In this document: positions 1 to 7,326 of the stretch, piece by piece
Layout: each line of letters opens with the position of its first letter
How positions within the stretch are numbered: position 1 is the first letter of the stretch
IMG/VR virus record: IMGVR_UViG_3300050821_004084
Coordinates: 1-40,665 of that record
Length of the DNA: 40,665 nucleotides
Direction: 5' to 3' (one strand)
Source of the DNA: a virus
The notes under the pieces: model-generated
What the model was told of the DNA's origin: nothing
The model's input: the letters and a program-made list of their open reading frames with translations, nothing else
The model's database searches: none
Made by a program: the position numbers and the translations under genes

Positions 1-98
1 TCTCGGACAGCTGACAGATCGCGTGAAAGTGAAGAACTTTCGCACTGTCGTCAATGAGCTTGTCGAGCGCGGTGCGTGGGGTAAGCAGCTCGTTGCTC
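1..98. repeat. terminal direct repeat, left copy (circle seam)
   Basis: Bases 1-98 are identical to 40568-40665. The DUF932 reading frame runs across the joint without interruption, so the repeat is most simply the assembly overlap of a circular molecule. It could also be a short physical terminal repeat. The non-redundant length would be 40,567 bp. Confidence 0.95.
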
Positions 99-850
99 AC
101 AACTTGAACGAGATTTATTCTCATCTGAACGGTGATCGTTTTCTCGTTCGTCAAGTGCGCGGCGAAATGCGTGGCTTCTTGTCAGATCAGTTCCGCAGAC
201 TCGACAGCCGTCCGCTACTCGAAGCGTTCGTCGGAGCTATCAAGCGCTTCGGCGCCCGTCCTGTTGACGGGTTCGCGCTTCAGACAAAGATGAACGTGCG
301 AGCTATCCTGCCGTACGTATTCGAACCGTTTCCGGGCGAGATTATGGCATTCGGTGCGCAGCTCACTGACTCAGACTTCGGCGACTCGAAGCTTGCGATG
401 AGCGGTTTTGTGCTGCGCATGTGGTGCACGAATCTCGCAACGACTGAAGACGTACTTTCGCAAGTGCATCTCGGTCGCAAGCTGTCAGACGCAGTAGCGT
501 TCAGTGACCGCACTCTTCAGCTCGACACGCAAGCGATGGCGAGTGCGATCAATGATGTCGCAGGCCATGTGCTTGCACCGCCAGCAATCAATCGCTATCT
601 CGACTTAGTTCGTAAAGCGAACGACGAGAAGATCGAGCCTGCTCAGATCAACGCATGGGCGAAGAAGAACTTGACGAAGACTGAAGCTGAGAAAGCTGTC
701 GAGAAGTTCGCGTCAGCTGATGTTCAGATGTTACCTCCTGGGCAAACCCGCTGGCGCTGGTCGAATGCGCTGTCATGGCTCGCGAATGAAACGACAGACG
801 AGCATCGCAAGCTTGAACTGCAAGACTATGCAGGTTGCGGCCTTGTCTAA
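1..850 (+). CDS. DUF932-like phage protein, C-terminal part (5' end at 40323)
   Basis: The frame enters the window open at base 2 and ends with TAA at 848-850. Joined to 40323-40568 it gives a protein of about 364 residues: 82 from the right end and 282 here. The length and pattern, including an Asp-Tyr-Ala-Gly near the C terminus, match the DUF932 / phage-plasmid-like family, which is widespread in phages and plasmids and has no settled biochemical role. No signal peptide or membrane segment is visible. The gene is first after its own candidate promoter and a strong ribosome site (AAAGGAGAATTAAA before the ATG), so it is probably an abundant early protein. The GTG at 23 is not the real start. 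The family assignment is from memory of the fold pattern and is moderately secure; the joined gene structure is secure. Confidence 0.75.
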   Translation, partial: LGQLTDRVKVKNFRTVVNELVERGAWGKQLVAHNLNEIYSHLNGDRFLVRQVRGEMRGFLSDQFRRLDSRPLLEAFVGAIKRFGARPVDGFALQTKMNVRAILPYVFEPFPGEIMAFGAQLTDSDFGDSKLAMSGFVLRMWCTNLATTEDVLSQVHLGRKLSDAVAFSDRTLQLDTQAMASAINDVAGHVLAPPAINRYLDLVRKANDEKIEPAQINAWAKKNLTKTEAEKAVEKFASADVQMLPPGQTRWRWSNALSWLANETTDEHRKLELQDYAGCGLV

Positions 851-856
851 GCCGAA

Positions 857-896
857 ACGCGGGAGTAACATCCCGCGTCAGAGCGTCATGCGCTCT
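857..896 (+). other. two tandem hairpins just after the DUF932 stop
   Basis: ACGCGGGA (857-864) pairs perfectly with TCCCGCGT (871-878) over a 6-nt loop. One base later AGAGCG (880-885) pairs with CGCTCT (891-896) over the loop TCATG. No T-run follows either stem, so a classical intrinsic terminator is unlikely. The second loop holds the ATG at 888, a possible start of the next gene. Roles that fit are mRNA 3'-end protection, processing or control of translation. Confidence 0.6.
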
Positions 897-1025
897 CTGA
901 AGATGGCTAAAAAGCAAGAGCAGAAACCGAGATGCCCGAAGTGCTCAAGTTTGCTAATATATTTCCGCTCGAAGCTGAAGACATTCATCTGTCGCAGCTG
1001 CGGCAACATCTGGGGTAAATCATGA
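888..1025 (+). CDS. small zinc-ribbon protein
   Basis: About 45 residues from the ATG at 888, or 40 from the ATG at 903. The core holds two CxxC knuckles (CPKC near the middle, CRSC near the end) followed by Gly-Asn-Ile-Trp, the usual layout of a one-domain zinc ribbon. Such proteins bind nucleic acid or protein partners; nothing shows which. The N-terminal stretch is Lys-rich. An in-frame ATG at 828 would overlap the DUF932 gene, and no candidate start has a good ribosome site. The stop overlaps the next start in ATGA (1022-1025), implying translational coupling. Confidence 0.55.
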   Translation: MRSLKMAKKQEQKPRCPKCSSLLIYFRSKLKTFICRSCGNIWGKS

Positions 1026-1594
1026 TCTGCGCTTGCAGTCACGATGAAAGCTTGCACGCAAAAGGTCGTAAGACAAAGACTTCTCAAGTCGAGCGGCTGG
1101 CTTGTACAGCGACAGACGCAGCATTCAAGTTTTGCAAGTGCGAACAGTTTCGCGAAGCACGATCGATCGCGAAAGCATTAAACCCTGAAGAACAGGGAGG
1201 AGTAACAGTCATGGCAAAAGAAAAAGGGCGTAAGTTAGTCCTCTTTGAAGTGACAGCGAAAGACGGGAAAGAACTGCTCGACAAAGACAATCAAACAAAT
1301 GCAGCGATCTTCTATCGCGTGCTCGTTGCTAAAGGCGAAGCAATGCAGCGCACTGCGATCTATGAAGCTGCGAAGTCGAAGTGCGAGAGCGTAGCGGCAT
1401 GGGAACGGCTCGGTCATCAAACTCACGACACTCTTGCGCGGCTTCGCAAGAGCGGGCATGTAAAGCGCATCGAGACACGCGAAGAAGTGAAAGCTGAGAA
1501 GAAGTCCCGCGCCCCGCGCAAAGCGAAGAAGCAAAACGGCGCGAAAGATACGGCAGCGGCAAAGCCTGCGCAGGCGGCAGAAGCAGCGGCGTAG
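1022..1594 (+). CDS. Cys/His N-terminal module plus basic C-terminal protein; probable internal second start
   Basis: 190 residues from the ATG at 1022. The first 45 residues have a CxC...H....H...C......C.C..F pattern typical of short stand-alone phage metal-binding proteins. The rest, from Met-64 (ATG 1211), is a helical domain of about 75 residues that looks like a winged helix (a region around Arg-Thr-Ala-Ile-Tyr, then Leu-Ala-Arg-Leu-Arg-Lys-Ser-Gly). It ends in a Lys/Ala tail like those of DNA-compacting proteins. A strong GGAGGA (1196-1201) lies 9 bases before ATG 1211. The locus may therefore make both a long fusion and a separate basic protein of about 127 residues. The function of neither part is known. 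A hairpin covers the stop codon. Confidence 0.65.
   Translation: MICACSHDESLHAKGRKTKTSQVERLACTATDAAFKFCKCEQFREARSIAKALNPEEQGGVTVMAKEKGRKLVLFEVTAKDGKELLDKDNQTNAAIFYRVLVAKGEAMQRTAIYEAAKSKCESVAAWERLGHQTHDTLARLRKSGHVKRIETREEVKAEKKSRAPRKAKKQNGAKDTAAAKPAQAAEAAA
1196..1213 (+). promoter_or_regulatory. strong internal ribosome binding site and ATG
   Basis: GGAGGA at 1196-1201 precedes an in-frame ATG at 1211 by 9 bases, inside the 1022-1594 frame. It is a stronger ribosome site than anything in front of the ATG at 1022, so it probably drives a separate shorter product. Confidence 0.6.
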
Positions 1595-1602
1595 AGCCGC
1601 TG
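1584..1602 (+). other. hairpin over a stop codon
   Basis: CAGCGGC (1584-1590) pairs perfectly with GCCGCTG (1596-1602) over the loop GTAGA, which contains the TAG stop of the preceding gene. Only a weak pyrimidine stretch follows, so it is a poor intrinsic terminator. It parallels the post-stop hairpins at 857-896. Confidence 0.5.
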
Positions 1603-1606
1603 TCTC

Positions 1607-1679
1607 CCGCGCTAGTTATCCTGCGTCAGTAGCGGAACGTCCAGAACGTACCGAGAACACGCAACTCCGGCTAGCGCGG
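1607..1679. other. 73-base element closed by a perfect 9-bp inverted repeat
   Basis: CCGCGCTAG (1607-1615) is the exact reverse complement of CTAGCGCGG (1671-1679). Inside is a direct repeat of GAACGT (1635-1640 and 1644-1649). The span is non-coding and has the length of a tRNA, but no T-loop, D-arm or anticodon stem can be placed on either strand. It could be a structured RNA or a protein-binding site. Confidence is high in the repeat and low in any function. Confidence 0.4.
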
Positions 1680-1697
1680 CAGTGAGCGACTCTAATT

Positions 1698-1814
1698 ATG
1701 AAAAACTTCGAACGATCTCTGCTCTGTGAGATGTGCCGCCCGAAGTTCTGGGCGCACTGCTTCGTCGGGTTTGTGCTTGTTGTCGCGATGCTGATTATAT
1801 GGTTGGCATTATAA
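1698..1814 (+). CDS. 38-residue single-span membrane protein
   Basis: ATG 1698 to TAA 1812-1814. The first 16 residues are charged and contain a CxxC (Cys-Glu-Met-Cys); residues 18-38 form one long hydrophobic helix (Cys-Phe-Val-Gly-Phe-Val-Leu-Val-Val...) running to the end. This topology suggests a small inner-membrane protein. The ribosome site is weak. It precedes the strong AAGGAG of the next gene. The function is unknown; it could modulate the host membrane or be chance. Confidence 0.45.
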   Translation: MKNFERSLLCEMCRPKFWAHCFVGFVLVVAMLIIWLAL

Positions 1815-1827
1815 AAGGAGAAGTGAA

Positions 1828-2483
<656 letters not shown>

Positions 2484-2487
<4 letters not shown>

Positions 2488-2717
2488 CTCAGTATGATTA
2501 CTCTACTGGCGTACGCCACTATGTGCCGCTCGCTGAACGCACGTTCAAGCCGAACGCGTGCTCGGGCGTGATCGAGACACGGACTGAAACGCCGAGCGTG
2601 CCGTTGTTCTTGCGGTTTACAGAGACAGAATTCCCGCGCGGGACATATTACGAGCTGTGGCGGGGATTAAGAGGGTATCTTGTGATGACGGTATTCGTAC
2701 CGTGGAGAGCGTCTTGA
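2484..2717 (+). CDS. hypothetical protein, 77 residues
   Basis: ATG 2484 overlaps the previous stop (ATGA), so it is probably translationally coupled. The protein has no clear motif: it is rich in aromatic and Arg residues, with a Thr/Pro stretch in the middle and a hydrophobic C-terminal strand. No signal peptide, membrane span or Cys cluster is visible. Codon use matches the neighbours. The function is unknown. Confidence 0.6.
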
Positions 2718-2725
2718 AAGAAGCC

Positions 2726-3046
2726 ATGTTCACTGCAAAGCTCCTCCGAGTGCTGCGTGCGCACGCTGCGCTGCGCGATGCTGTGATCTGGAAGTTGAAC
2801 GACCGCACAACGAGAGGCATACCCGACTTCGTCGTGACGACACAAGAAGGCCGCACAACATGGTGGGAAGTGAAGATGTACCCGAACTATCCGACGAAGA
2901 TTCAAGCGTACTTTCTGAACCGCTTGCGTTTCTCATGGTGCATCTATGCTCACACGCGGTCAGGGGTAAAGATTCCACCATCGGTTAGCATCTTCACGTT
3001 CGATGAGGCGGTAGAAGAAGTCGTGCGGCGGTGCGTCAATGCTTGA
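2726..3046 (+). CDS. VRR-NUC-type PD-(D/E)XK nuclease
   Basis: About 106 residues from ATG 2726. The catalytic pattern is visible: Gly-Ile-Pro-Asp-Phe-Val-Val, then Gly-Arg-Thr-Thr-Trp-Trp-Glu-Val-Lys, then Lys-Ile-Gln. This is the G-(I/V)-P-D ... E-x-K ... Q order of stand-alone VRR-NUC proteins. The family cleaves branched or flapped DNA and in phages often sits beside an SNF2 helicase, as here, where it overlaps that gene by 8 bp. GTG starts at 2702 and 2657 would extend it but increase overlap with the gene before. A role in recombination or resolution of replication forks is inferred. Confidence 0.8.
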   Translation: MFTAKLLRVLRAHAALRDAVIWKLNDRTTRGIPDFVVTTQEGRTTWWEVKMYPNYPTKIQAYFLNRLRFSWCIYAHTRSGVKIPPSVSIFTFDEAVEEVVRRCVNA

Positions 3047-4571
3047 ACTCTACACCCATCAACGTGAAGGCGTCGCGTTCTTAGCACAGCGCAACGCAGC
3101 GATGCTTGCGGACGAAATGGGGTTAGGGAAGACCCGCGAAGCGCTCTGCGCAGCGAAGCAGCTTTTCGACGAGCGCAAGATCGACAGGGTTTTAGTGCTT
3201 GCGCCGGCAGCTGTTCGCTACAGCTGGCTCGAAGAAATCAAGAAGTTATCAGAGCAAAAGTTAGTTGTTATCTGGTGTTCTTATAATGTAAAAGAGCAAA
3301 TCGTCAGCGCGCAGAAGCTTGCTGAATTAGTCAGACAACTCCCGCTGCTTGTTGTCAGTTATGCGCTGCTGCCCCAAGTGAAGCATGTGAAAGCTCTCAC
3401 GAAGTGGTGCGCTAGCGGCTCGACTCTGCTCGTCTGCGACGAATCTTCGTTCTTGAAGAATCGCGCAGCAAAGCAAACTGTCAGCTCTATCGAGATCGCG
3501 CACTCGTGCGCGTATCGCTGGCTGCTGACTGGCACGCCTGTAGCAAACTCGCCGCTCGATCTGTGGTCACAAAGCGTAGTGATGAGTGCCGGCTTGAACG
3601 GGCGAGTGGGTCGAATCGGTGGGCCGCTTGCTCAGTTCAAGTCGTTCTATCAATTCAGGGCGCGCTACGCTGTCTTGAAGCTCACGAACTTCGGTGCTGC
3701 GCGCAGCTTTCAGCAGGTCGTTGCATACCAGAATCTTTCCGAACTTACGAAGCGTTTCGCGCCTTACGTGCTGCGACGGGAGAAGAAAGATTGTCTCGAC
3801 TTACCTGACAAGACTTATGTTGTCAGAGAAGTCGAACTCAATAAGAAGACTTGGGCGATCTATCAAGAGCTGCGCAGAGAAGCGCTGTTAGCGTTACCCG
3901 ACGAAGACGTGAAGCCAGAGCCTAATGCCGCCGTCAGATTGCTGAGGCTGTGCCAGTTAACGAGCGGGCACGTTGGAACAGGTCAGCAAATGACTGATGC
4001 GGAAGAATTTTTACAACAAGAAGGCGGTCGTGTTGGAATATTGATCGGAGCTTCTACGGATGTTTCAAGCGAGAAGCTCGATTTCATCGTCGACGCTCTT
4101 CTCGACGGCGAACTGCGCGACGAGCAAGCTGTGATCGTCTGGACACGCTGGCGACGCGAGCGGGAACGGCTTGTGAAGATGCTGCCTTCTAACAAACTGA
4201 CCGTACTGCAAATCTTCGGCGGCCAGTCACAGAAACAACGCGAGCAAGACATAGCAGCGTTTCAGTCAGGGAACAATCCGAAGCGCGTGCTTATGGCGCA
4301 AGTTCACGCCGGCGGGTTTGGGCTGAACTTGACCGCAGCTTCAACTGCTGTTTACTTGAGCAATACGTTCAGCTACACAGACAGGATTCAGAGCGAAGAC
4401 CGCTGCCACCGCATTGGTCAAAAACGCAGCGTAACGTATGTCGACGTTGTAGCAGTCGGGCCGAAGGGTCAAAGAACAGTCGATCATCACGTCTTGGAAT
4501 GCTTGAGAGCCAAGAAAGACATCGCACAGATGACATGCAGCGCGTGGCGGAGAGTTTTAAGTGATGAGTAA
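3039..4571 (+). CDS. SNF2-family helicase/translocase
   Basis: 510 residues, a full two-RecA-lobe enzyme. Residues 25-32 are Asp-Glu-Met-Gly-Leu-Gly-Lys-Thr (motifs I/Ia of SNF2 proteins). Motif II near residue 131 reads Asp-Glu-Ser-Ser instead of DEAH/DExH. Motif III is Leu-Leu-Thr-Gly-Thr-Pro-Val. The second lobe has Gly-Gly-Phe-Gly-Leu-Asn-Leu-Thr and Asp-Arg-Cys-His-Arg-Ile-Gly-Gln-Lys, the hallmark of SNF2 motifs V and VI. Known SNF2 proteins translocate on duplex DNA using ATP. Overlap with the VRR nuclease suggests that the two act together in phage recombination or replication. There is no primase or polymerase domain. Confidence 0.92.
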   Translation: MLELYTHQREGVAFLAQRNAAMLADEMGLGKTREALCAAKQLFDERKIDRVLVLAPAAVRYSWLEEIKKLSEQKLVVIWCSYNVKEQIVSAQKLAELVRQLPLLVVSYALLPQVKHVKALTKWCASGSTLLVCDESSFLKNRAAKQTVSSIEIAHSCAYRWLLTGTPVANSPLDLWSQSVVMSAGLNGRVGRIGGPLAQFKSFYQFRARYAVLKLTNFGAARSFQQVVAYQNLSELTKRFAPYVLRREKKDCLDLPDKTYVVREVELNKKTWAIYQELRREALLALPDEDVKPEPNAAVRLLRLCQLTSGHVGTGQQMTDAEEFLQQEGGRVGILIGASTDVSSEKLDFIVDALLDGELRDEQAVIVWTRWRRERERLVKMLPSNKLTVLQIFGGQSQKQREQDIAAFQSGNNPKRVLMAQVHAGGFGLNLTAASTAVYLSNTFSYTDRIQSEDRCHRIGQKRSVTYVDVVAVGPKGQRTVDHHVLECLRAKKDIAQMTCSAWRRVLSDE

Positions 4572-4776
4572 ACTAACGCCGCATTGCGGCATGACGCGCA
4601 GCGGCGAAGCGACTGCCGAGCTGTTAGACAGTAAGACTCTCGTGCTGAAAGCTTACGCGAACACTGACGGCTCGAAGCTGCGCATCGTGCTGCCCGAGTT
4701 AGTCAATATGCGGCAGACGTTGATCTCGCCAGATAATCATTTCATCGAGTTTACGAGGGCAAGCGATGGACACTGA
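4564..4776 (+). CDS. hypothetical protein, 70 residues
   Basis: ATG 4564 overlaps the helicase stop by 8 bp; a GTG at 4561 is in the same frame. The sequence predicts a small beta-rich fold (alternating Leu/Val strands such as Thr-Leu-Val-Leu-Lys-Ala and Arg-Ile-Val-Leu). There is no metal site or membrane span, and I do not recognise a family. Its position between helicase and other early genes suggests an accessory role only by association. Confidence 0.6.
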   Translation: MSKLTPHCGMTRSGEATAELLDSKTLVLKAYANTDGSKLRIVLPELVNMRQTLISPDNHFIEFTRASDGH

Positions 4777-4993
4777 ATTCTTAGCTCGACTCAACAAAGC
4801 AGGTGGTCAAGCGATGCTGCCTTCAAGCGCGACGCTCGCTGAGCGCGAAGCGCTCTCTGCTTACGTCGCTAACTTGCGCAAGTTCGGGCACGCGATAGCG
4901 AGTGATGAAGTCATAGAGAGCAACGAGCCGAGCGGTGCGGTTAGGATTTTTCATTATCTCACGTGTCGTGTGTGCCAGAAAGAGGTAGAGTGA
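4766..4993 (+). CDS. hypothetical protein, 75 residues, C-terminal CxxC
   Basis: ATG 4766 lies inside the end of the previous gene (11-bp overlap). The first 50 residues look helical (Leu-Ala-Arg-Leu-Asn-Lys and Glu-Arg-Glu-Ala-Leu-Ser-Ala-Tyr). The C terminus ends with Cys-Arg-Val-Cys-Gln-Lys, a half zinc knuckle whose partner ligands are not evident. The stop overlaps the next start (TGATG). I recognise no family. Confidence 0.6.
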   Translation: MDTEFLARLNKAGGQAMLPSSATLAEREALSAYVANLRKFGHAIASDEVIESNEPSGAVRIFHYLTCRVCQKEVE

Positions 4994-5544
4994 TGGGAAA
5001 ATACACTGCATTCAGGCACAAGCTGCCTGCTTACGAACAGTCGGCAGAAGCAAGCGGCTTAGCTGCTTGGTTCGCTAAAGTCGACGCTTACAAGCAGCAG
5101 CTTGTCGGTGCAGAGAATTTCGAGCATGCGAACGCTGCGTATTTAGCGCGCGAGTATGCAGAGCGCGACGCGAAGAAGAAGCAGTTAGAGGCACTGATCT
5201 CACAGCTAAACATCGAGCTTGAAGCGATCAGTCAGATCGGTGTCGCAGCGCTCGAAGAGAGCGGCACGCAGAAGATCGACCTAGCAGCTGGCGGCAGCGT
5301 CTCGATCAAAGACACGCCGTACTGGTCAATCACTGATCGCGCTGCTGTCGTAGCGTGGCTGAAGAAAAACAAGATGAGCGATCTGCTGACGATCAATTAT
5401 CAAACGCTCAGCGGGCTGTGCAACGAACGGCTCGTGAAAGCCGCAGCAGAAGGCAAGCCGCTCACCGGCATACCAGGCACAAATCCGTTCATCAAGACGA
5501 AGCTCGCGGTGCGTGGCGTCAGTAAGGACAGTGACGAAGAATAA
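4993..5544 (+). CDS. hypothetical early protein, 183 residues, N-terminal coiled coil
   Basis: ATG 4993 overlaps the previous TGA; a longer in-frame start at 4963 would duplicate coding within the neighbour and is less likely. Residues about 20-85 are helical and charged with heptad-like Leu spacing (Lys-Lys-Gln-Leu-Glu-Ala-Leu-Ile-Ser-Gln-Leu). The C-terminal half has a conserved-looking segment (Thr-Pro-Tyr-Trp, Val-Val-Ala-Trp-Leu-Lys-Lys, then Gly-Ile-Pro-Gly) that resembles phage proteins encoded near recombination genes. The function is unknown. The next gene starts in its stop codon (TAATG). Confidence 0.7.
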   Translation: MGKYTAFRHKLPAYEQSAEASGLAAWFAKVDAYKQQLVGAENFEHANAAYLAREYAERDAKKKQLEALISQLNIELEAISQIGVAALEESGTQKIDLAAGGSVSIKDTPYWSITDRAAVVAWLKKNKMSDLLTINYQTLSGLCNERLVKAAAEGKPLTGIPGTNPFIKTKLAVRGVSKDSDEE

Positions 5545-6152
5545 TGGTGGTAGAGCGTAACCCCGCGCAAGATTCAGGAGGAGCGCACGCCGTGAATGTT
5601 GAGGCACTAAACGCCGCTTTCCCACGCTATCCAGTCACGATAGCAGATAAGGGATGGGTTTATGGTGTTTGGTATTGCGGCACGGCTTGGGACCGTGTCC
5701 GCTTACATGGACAGTATCCGCCGACGTTCCTCAAAAGGGCACTGGCGCTATTTCCCGATGTGAAGGACATCCTGCATTGCCCAAGCGGAACAGTAGAGGG
5801 ACCGGGGGTCACAGTGGACCTTGTGCGAGACGCTATCCGCAAGCCGCAGATACAAGCGTGTGCATCGGCCCTGCCTTTCGAGAACGGCAGTTTTGACCTT
5901 TGGCTCGCAGATCCGCCATACACAAACGGCGATTCTGAGAAGTACGGCTGTAAACCGTTCCCGCTTGGCAAGCTGATGAAAGAAGCGCATCGCGTGGTCC
6001 GCATTGGTGGGCATCTTGGCGTGCTGCATACATACTACCCATCCTATCGGCGGAAGGACTGGAAACTTGTGGGATTGATTGCTGTGGTGACGGGCTTTCA
6101 ACGAGCGACAAGGATATTTTCTATTTTTGAGCGGCGTGCCGCCCAGCCCTGA
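5544..6152 (+). CDS. putative DNA adenine methyltransferase, DPPY type
   Basis: 202 residues. The Asp-Pro-Pro-Tyr at 123-126, within Leu-Trp-Leu-Ala-Asp-Pro-Pro-Tyr-Thr-Asn, is the catalytic motif IV of amino-methyltransferases acting on DNA. An upstream Ser-Gly-Thr-Val then Val-Thr-Val-Asp-Leu segment (81-93) occupies the place of the SAM-binding motif I and acidic motif II, in a degenerate form. Ala-Leu-Pro-Phe and Gly-Gly-His-Leu-Gly-Val-Leu-His follow as in small phage MTases. An AGGAGG (5576-5581) before GTG 5592 offers an alternative start 16 residues later. The gene opens a block whose base use differs from upstream genes, suggesting transfer. It may protect phage DNA from host restriction. 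Confidence 0.7.
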   Translation: MVVERNPAQDSGGAHAVNVEALNAAFPRYPVTIADKGWVYGVWYCGTAWDRVRLHGQYPPTFLKRALALFPDVKDILHCPSGTVEGPGVTVDLVRDAIRKPQIQACASALPFENGSFDLWLADPPYTNGDSEKYGCKPFPLGKLMKEAHRVVRIGGHLGVLHTYYPSYRRKDWKLVGLIAVVTGFQRATRIFSIFERRAAQP

Positions 6153-6194
6153 TTCAGGCTCGGGCGCGTGGCGGATTCAGTCGGAGAGAGGGCC

Positions 6195-6470
6195 ATGAGC
6201 CAACAAATTAAACAGGTAACGAAGTGCGAACATTGCGGCGAGCAGATTGCCTTGGACTCGCCTCCGCTTCGCAAGTACTACCGCGAAGGACGCATTGACC
6301 TAGCGGAACATAGTGTTGTGTTGCTCGATAGGCCAGAAAACTCATCCAGTCACGCAGCGTGTTTGGATGGAATCTATTGCGATATGGAATGTCTAGTGGC
6401 GCACATCAAAGAACTACGAAAGAGCGCCCGACCCGTCACTCGGAACAGGCTGGAGGGGGGGGCACGATGA
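6195..6470 (+). CDS. small Cys/His zinc-binding protein, 91 residues
   Basis: ATG 6195 has GGAGAGAG just upstream; nine further in-frame codons exist before it. An N-terminal Cys-Glu-His-Cys pairs with a later His-Ala-Ala-Cys and Tyr-Cys-Asp-Met-Glu-Cys, giving a plausible two-half metal site of the treble-clef kind. The C terminus is Arg-rich. There are no HNH catalytic residues. Its stop overlaps the next start (ATGA). The function is unknown; it belongs to the accessory block of small genes. Confidence 0.6.
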   Translation: MSQQIKQVTKCEHCGEQIALDSPPLRKYYREGRIDLAEHSVVLLDRPENSSSHAACLDGIYCDMECLVAHIKELRKSARPVTRNRLEGGAR

Positions 6471-6598
6471 AAGAGAGTCTTAAATTTCTTGGACTTCTAG
6501 GACTGTTAGGCCTGTGGGCAGTCTACATTATCGGATGTCTGCTTTTGCCAGTGGGCGTGATCTGGGTAGCGATTCACTTTCTAAGGAAAGTTTGGTGA
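6467..6598 (+). CDS. 43-residue membrane protein
   Basis: ATG 6467 lies in ATGA with the previous stop and follows a G-rich stretch that can serve as ribosome site. After a short basic start, nearly the whole protein is hydrophobic (Leu-Gly-Leu-Leu-Gly-Leu-Leu-Gly-Leu, then Ile-Ile-Gly-Cys-Leu-Leu-Leu-Pro-Val-Gly-Val-Ile). This fits one or two membrane spans and a short basic tail. It could be a superinfection or membrane-effect protein; the function is unknown. Confidence 0.55.
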   Translation: MKESLKFLGLLGLLGLWAVYIIGCLLLPVGVIWVAIHFLRKVW

Positions 6599-6652
6599 GC
6601 GGGGCGGAACAGGAGGCAAGGGCGCAATGAGCGAGAAAGGGCGGGGACCGTC

Positions 6653-6760
6653 GTGAGCGATTGCGTGTTCTGGATATTCTGGGCAGGCTTCATAGGATTC
6701 TTTATTGGTGGTTGCTTTGCTCAACAGAGTCTTGAGCGGCAGGGGTGGAAGCGCCCATGA
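6653..6760 (+). CDS. 35-residue membrane protein, GTG start
   Basis: GTG 6653 overlaps the stop of a 9-codon open frame (6627-6656) that follows a good AGGAGG and may act as a leader for coupled translation. The protein begins Met-Ser-Asp-Cys, has one membrane helix (Phe-Trp-Ile-Phe-Trp-Ala-Gly-Phe-Ile-Gly-Phe-Phe-Ile) and a basic tail. Its stop overlaps the next ATG. It is too short for a family call. Confidence 0.45.
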   Translation: MSDCVFWIFWAGFIGFFIGGCFAQQSLERQGWKRP

Positions 6761-7161
6761 GCAAACCCAAAGCTGGCGAGGAACGCCGCTCTAAGCTAGA
6801 AGCGTTGAACGCGGCATTTCGCTGTGCGTACATCGAGTGTCCAGCCCACGTCATTGACGACTTAAAGCGGCGATTCGATGAGTATTTGGCAGAAGTATTA
6901 GTAGCCTCGGCGCTTGCTGCGCCACAGCCAAGCGACCTGCAACGGGCGATGGATTATCTAATCAATGTATACCGCTTCGATGGCGACAATCAAAAGACGC
7001 TTGCCGCCGAGTTCGCCCAAGTCCGCGCTGAGGCCACGGACAAAGTGAGGGCACTGATTGCGAAGTGGCGTGATGAATGCCTAACAATCCTCGGGCATTG
7101 GTCACAAGCAATGAACGATTGCGCCGATGAGCTTGAAGCCGCCCTCGGCAAGGAGACGTGA
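6757..7161 (+). CDS. hypothetical helical protein, 134 residues
   Basis: ATG 6757 overlaps the previous TGA. The protein is predicted to be nearly all helical and charged, with Cys residues scattered rather than clustered. Its end (Cys-Ala-Asp-Glu-Leu-Glu-Ala-Ala-Leu-Gly-Lys) resembles the end of the protein at 7508-7807 (Val-Ala-Asp-Thr-Leu-Glu-Ala-Ile-Leu-Gly-Gly-Lys), hinting at a shared module. No enzyme motif is visible and the function is unknown. Confidence 0.6.
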   Translation: MSKPKAGEERRSKLEALNAAFRCAYIECPAHVIDDLKRRFDEYLAEVLVASALAAPQPSDLQRAMDYLINVYRFDGDNQKTLAAEFAQVRAEATDKVRALIAKWRDECLTILGHWSQAMNDCADELEAALGKET

Positions 7162-7164
7162 CCT

Positions 7165-7326
7165 GTGGCTAGTGCTTGGAGAATCTTTCATATTGATTGG
7201 TATGACGGGCTGAATTGCCCTCATGGTGTTTACTGGCCACTAACTTGGTGTGATGTATGTTGCCTGTGCAAAGCTGTCCGAAAGAATTACAGATGGGAAC
7301 CGCAGCAACTCGTGAGGAAGCCATGA
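7165..7326 (+). CDS. 53-residue Cys-rich protein, GTG start
   Basis: GTG 7165 follows AAGGAG (7150-7155) by 9 bases, an excellent ribosome site that decides this start. The sequence is rich in Trp and Tyr and has Cys-Pro-His, then Trp-Cys-Asp-Val-Cys-Cys-Leu-Cys in the middle, a likely metal-binding knuckle, with a basic C terminus. The TGA at 7324-7326 overlaps the next ATG. It fills the gap between its neighbours exactly and in the same style of overlap, which supports it as real. The function is unknown. Confidence 0.55.
   Translation: MASAWRIFHIDWYDGLNCPHGVYWPLTWCDVCCLCKAVRKNYRWEPQQLVRKP

Noticed and set aside
1607-1679. tRNA-sized element
   Set aside because: The acceptor-like stem is present, but no T-loop, D-arm or anticodon stem could be placed on either strand.
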